Source of the DNA: UBA6264 sp964531505
GTDB taxonomy: Bacteria > Patescibacteriota > Patescibacteriia > UBA2591 > UBA6264
NCBI GenBank assembly: GCA_964531505.1
Contig: CAZHDT010000028.1
Location: 1 to 5,960 of the forward strand
Direction: 5' to 3'
Length of the DNA stretch: 5,960 bases
Part shown: one piece after another, positions 5,888-5,960 of the stretch
Numbering within the stretch: the stretch's first letter is position 1
Layout of the letters: the number at the start of each line of letters is the position of its first letter
The notes under the pieces: generated by a model
Told to the model about the DNA's origin: nothing
Databases searched by the model: none
Seen by the model: only the letters and a program-made list of their open reading frames with translations
Translations under genes and position numbers: made by a program

Positions 5888-5959
5888 AGCGGGCGAGCAG
5901 AATCGGACTGCCGTCTCGACCTTGGCAAGGTCGCATAATAGCCACTATACGACGCCCGC
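5888..5959 (-). tRNA. tRNA-Gly, anticodon GCC
   Basis: On the - strand, acceptor GCGGGCG pairs perfectly with CGCCCGC. The anticodon stem CGACC/GGTCG carries the loop TTGCCAA, giving anticodon GCC for GGC and GGU. The discriminator is U73, as usual for bacterial tRNA-Gly. CCA is not encoded (TTC follows), unlike the two leucine tRNAs here, so the CCA-adding enzyme is needed. The T arm is GGCAG-TCCGATT-CTGCT, with C in place of the almost universal T at position 55. The D stem is weak, with one G-U pair and one T-T mismatch. Length is 72 nt and the 5' end lies one base from the window edge. Confidence 0.92.
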
Positions 5960-5960
5960 A

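Overview
The window is AT-rich (rRNA and tRNA genes excepted) and looks like the genome of a small, streamlined bacterium. I infer Candidate Phyla Radiation / Patescibacteria, most likely a Parcubacteria-like lineage. The grounds are an endonuclease Q-type PHP protein, a stripped-down iscS-iscU-mnmA cluster with no other Fe-S assembly genes in view, absence of clear Shine-Dalgarno sequences, and short palindromes between genes. No marker here proves this placement. The genes read through with the standard bacterial code and all four proteins end in TAA.

Layout. Positions 1 to about 817 are the 3' third of a 23S rRNA (5' part outside the window). An 85-nt spacer carrying a promoter-like sequence follows, then a complete 5S rRNA (903-1019) and an intrinsic terminator (1056-1084) that closes the rRNA operon. 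A possibly leaderless gene for an endonuclease Q-like DNA repair protein runs from 1132 to 2412. A tight cluster follows: cysteine desulfurase iscS (2502-3707), Fe-S scaffold iscU (3728-4108) and tRNA 2-thiouridylase mnmA (4101-5243, overlapping iscU by 8 nt). All of these are on the + strand. From 5424 to the end, three tRNA genes lie on the - strand: Leu(UAG), Leu(UAA) and Gly(GCC). They converge on mnmA across a bidirectional terminator-like hairpin (5320-5360).

How the genes work together. IscS takes sulfur from cysteine. The sulfur can go to IscU for Fe-S cluster assembly or to MnmA for 2-thiolation of U34 in tRNAs for Lys, Glu and Gln, so the cluster reads as a minimal sulfur-distribution module. 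The EndoQ-like protein would cut DNA next to deaminated bases. Its C-terminus ends in a QxxLF sequence that matches the sliding-clamp-binding pentapeptide.

I do not see a large undescribed system. The items most worth a second look are the promoter-like sequence inside the 23S-5S spacer, the predicted leaderless EndoQ transcript with its clamp motif, a 14-bp tandem repeat inside the mnmA coding region, the tRNA-Gly with C at position 55, and a set of palindromes in the convergent tRNA region.
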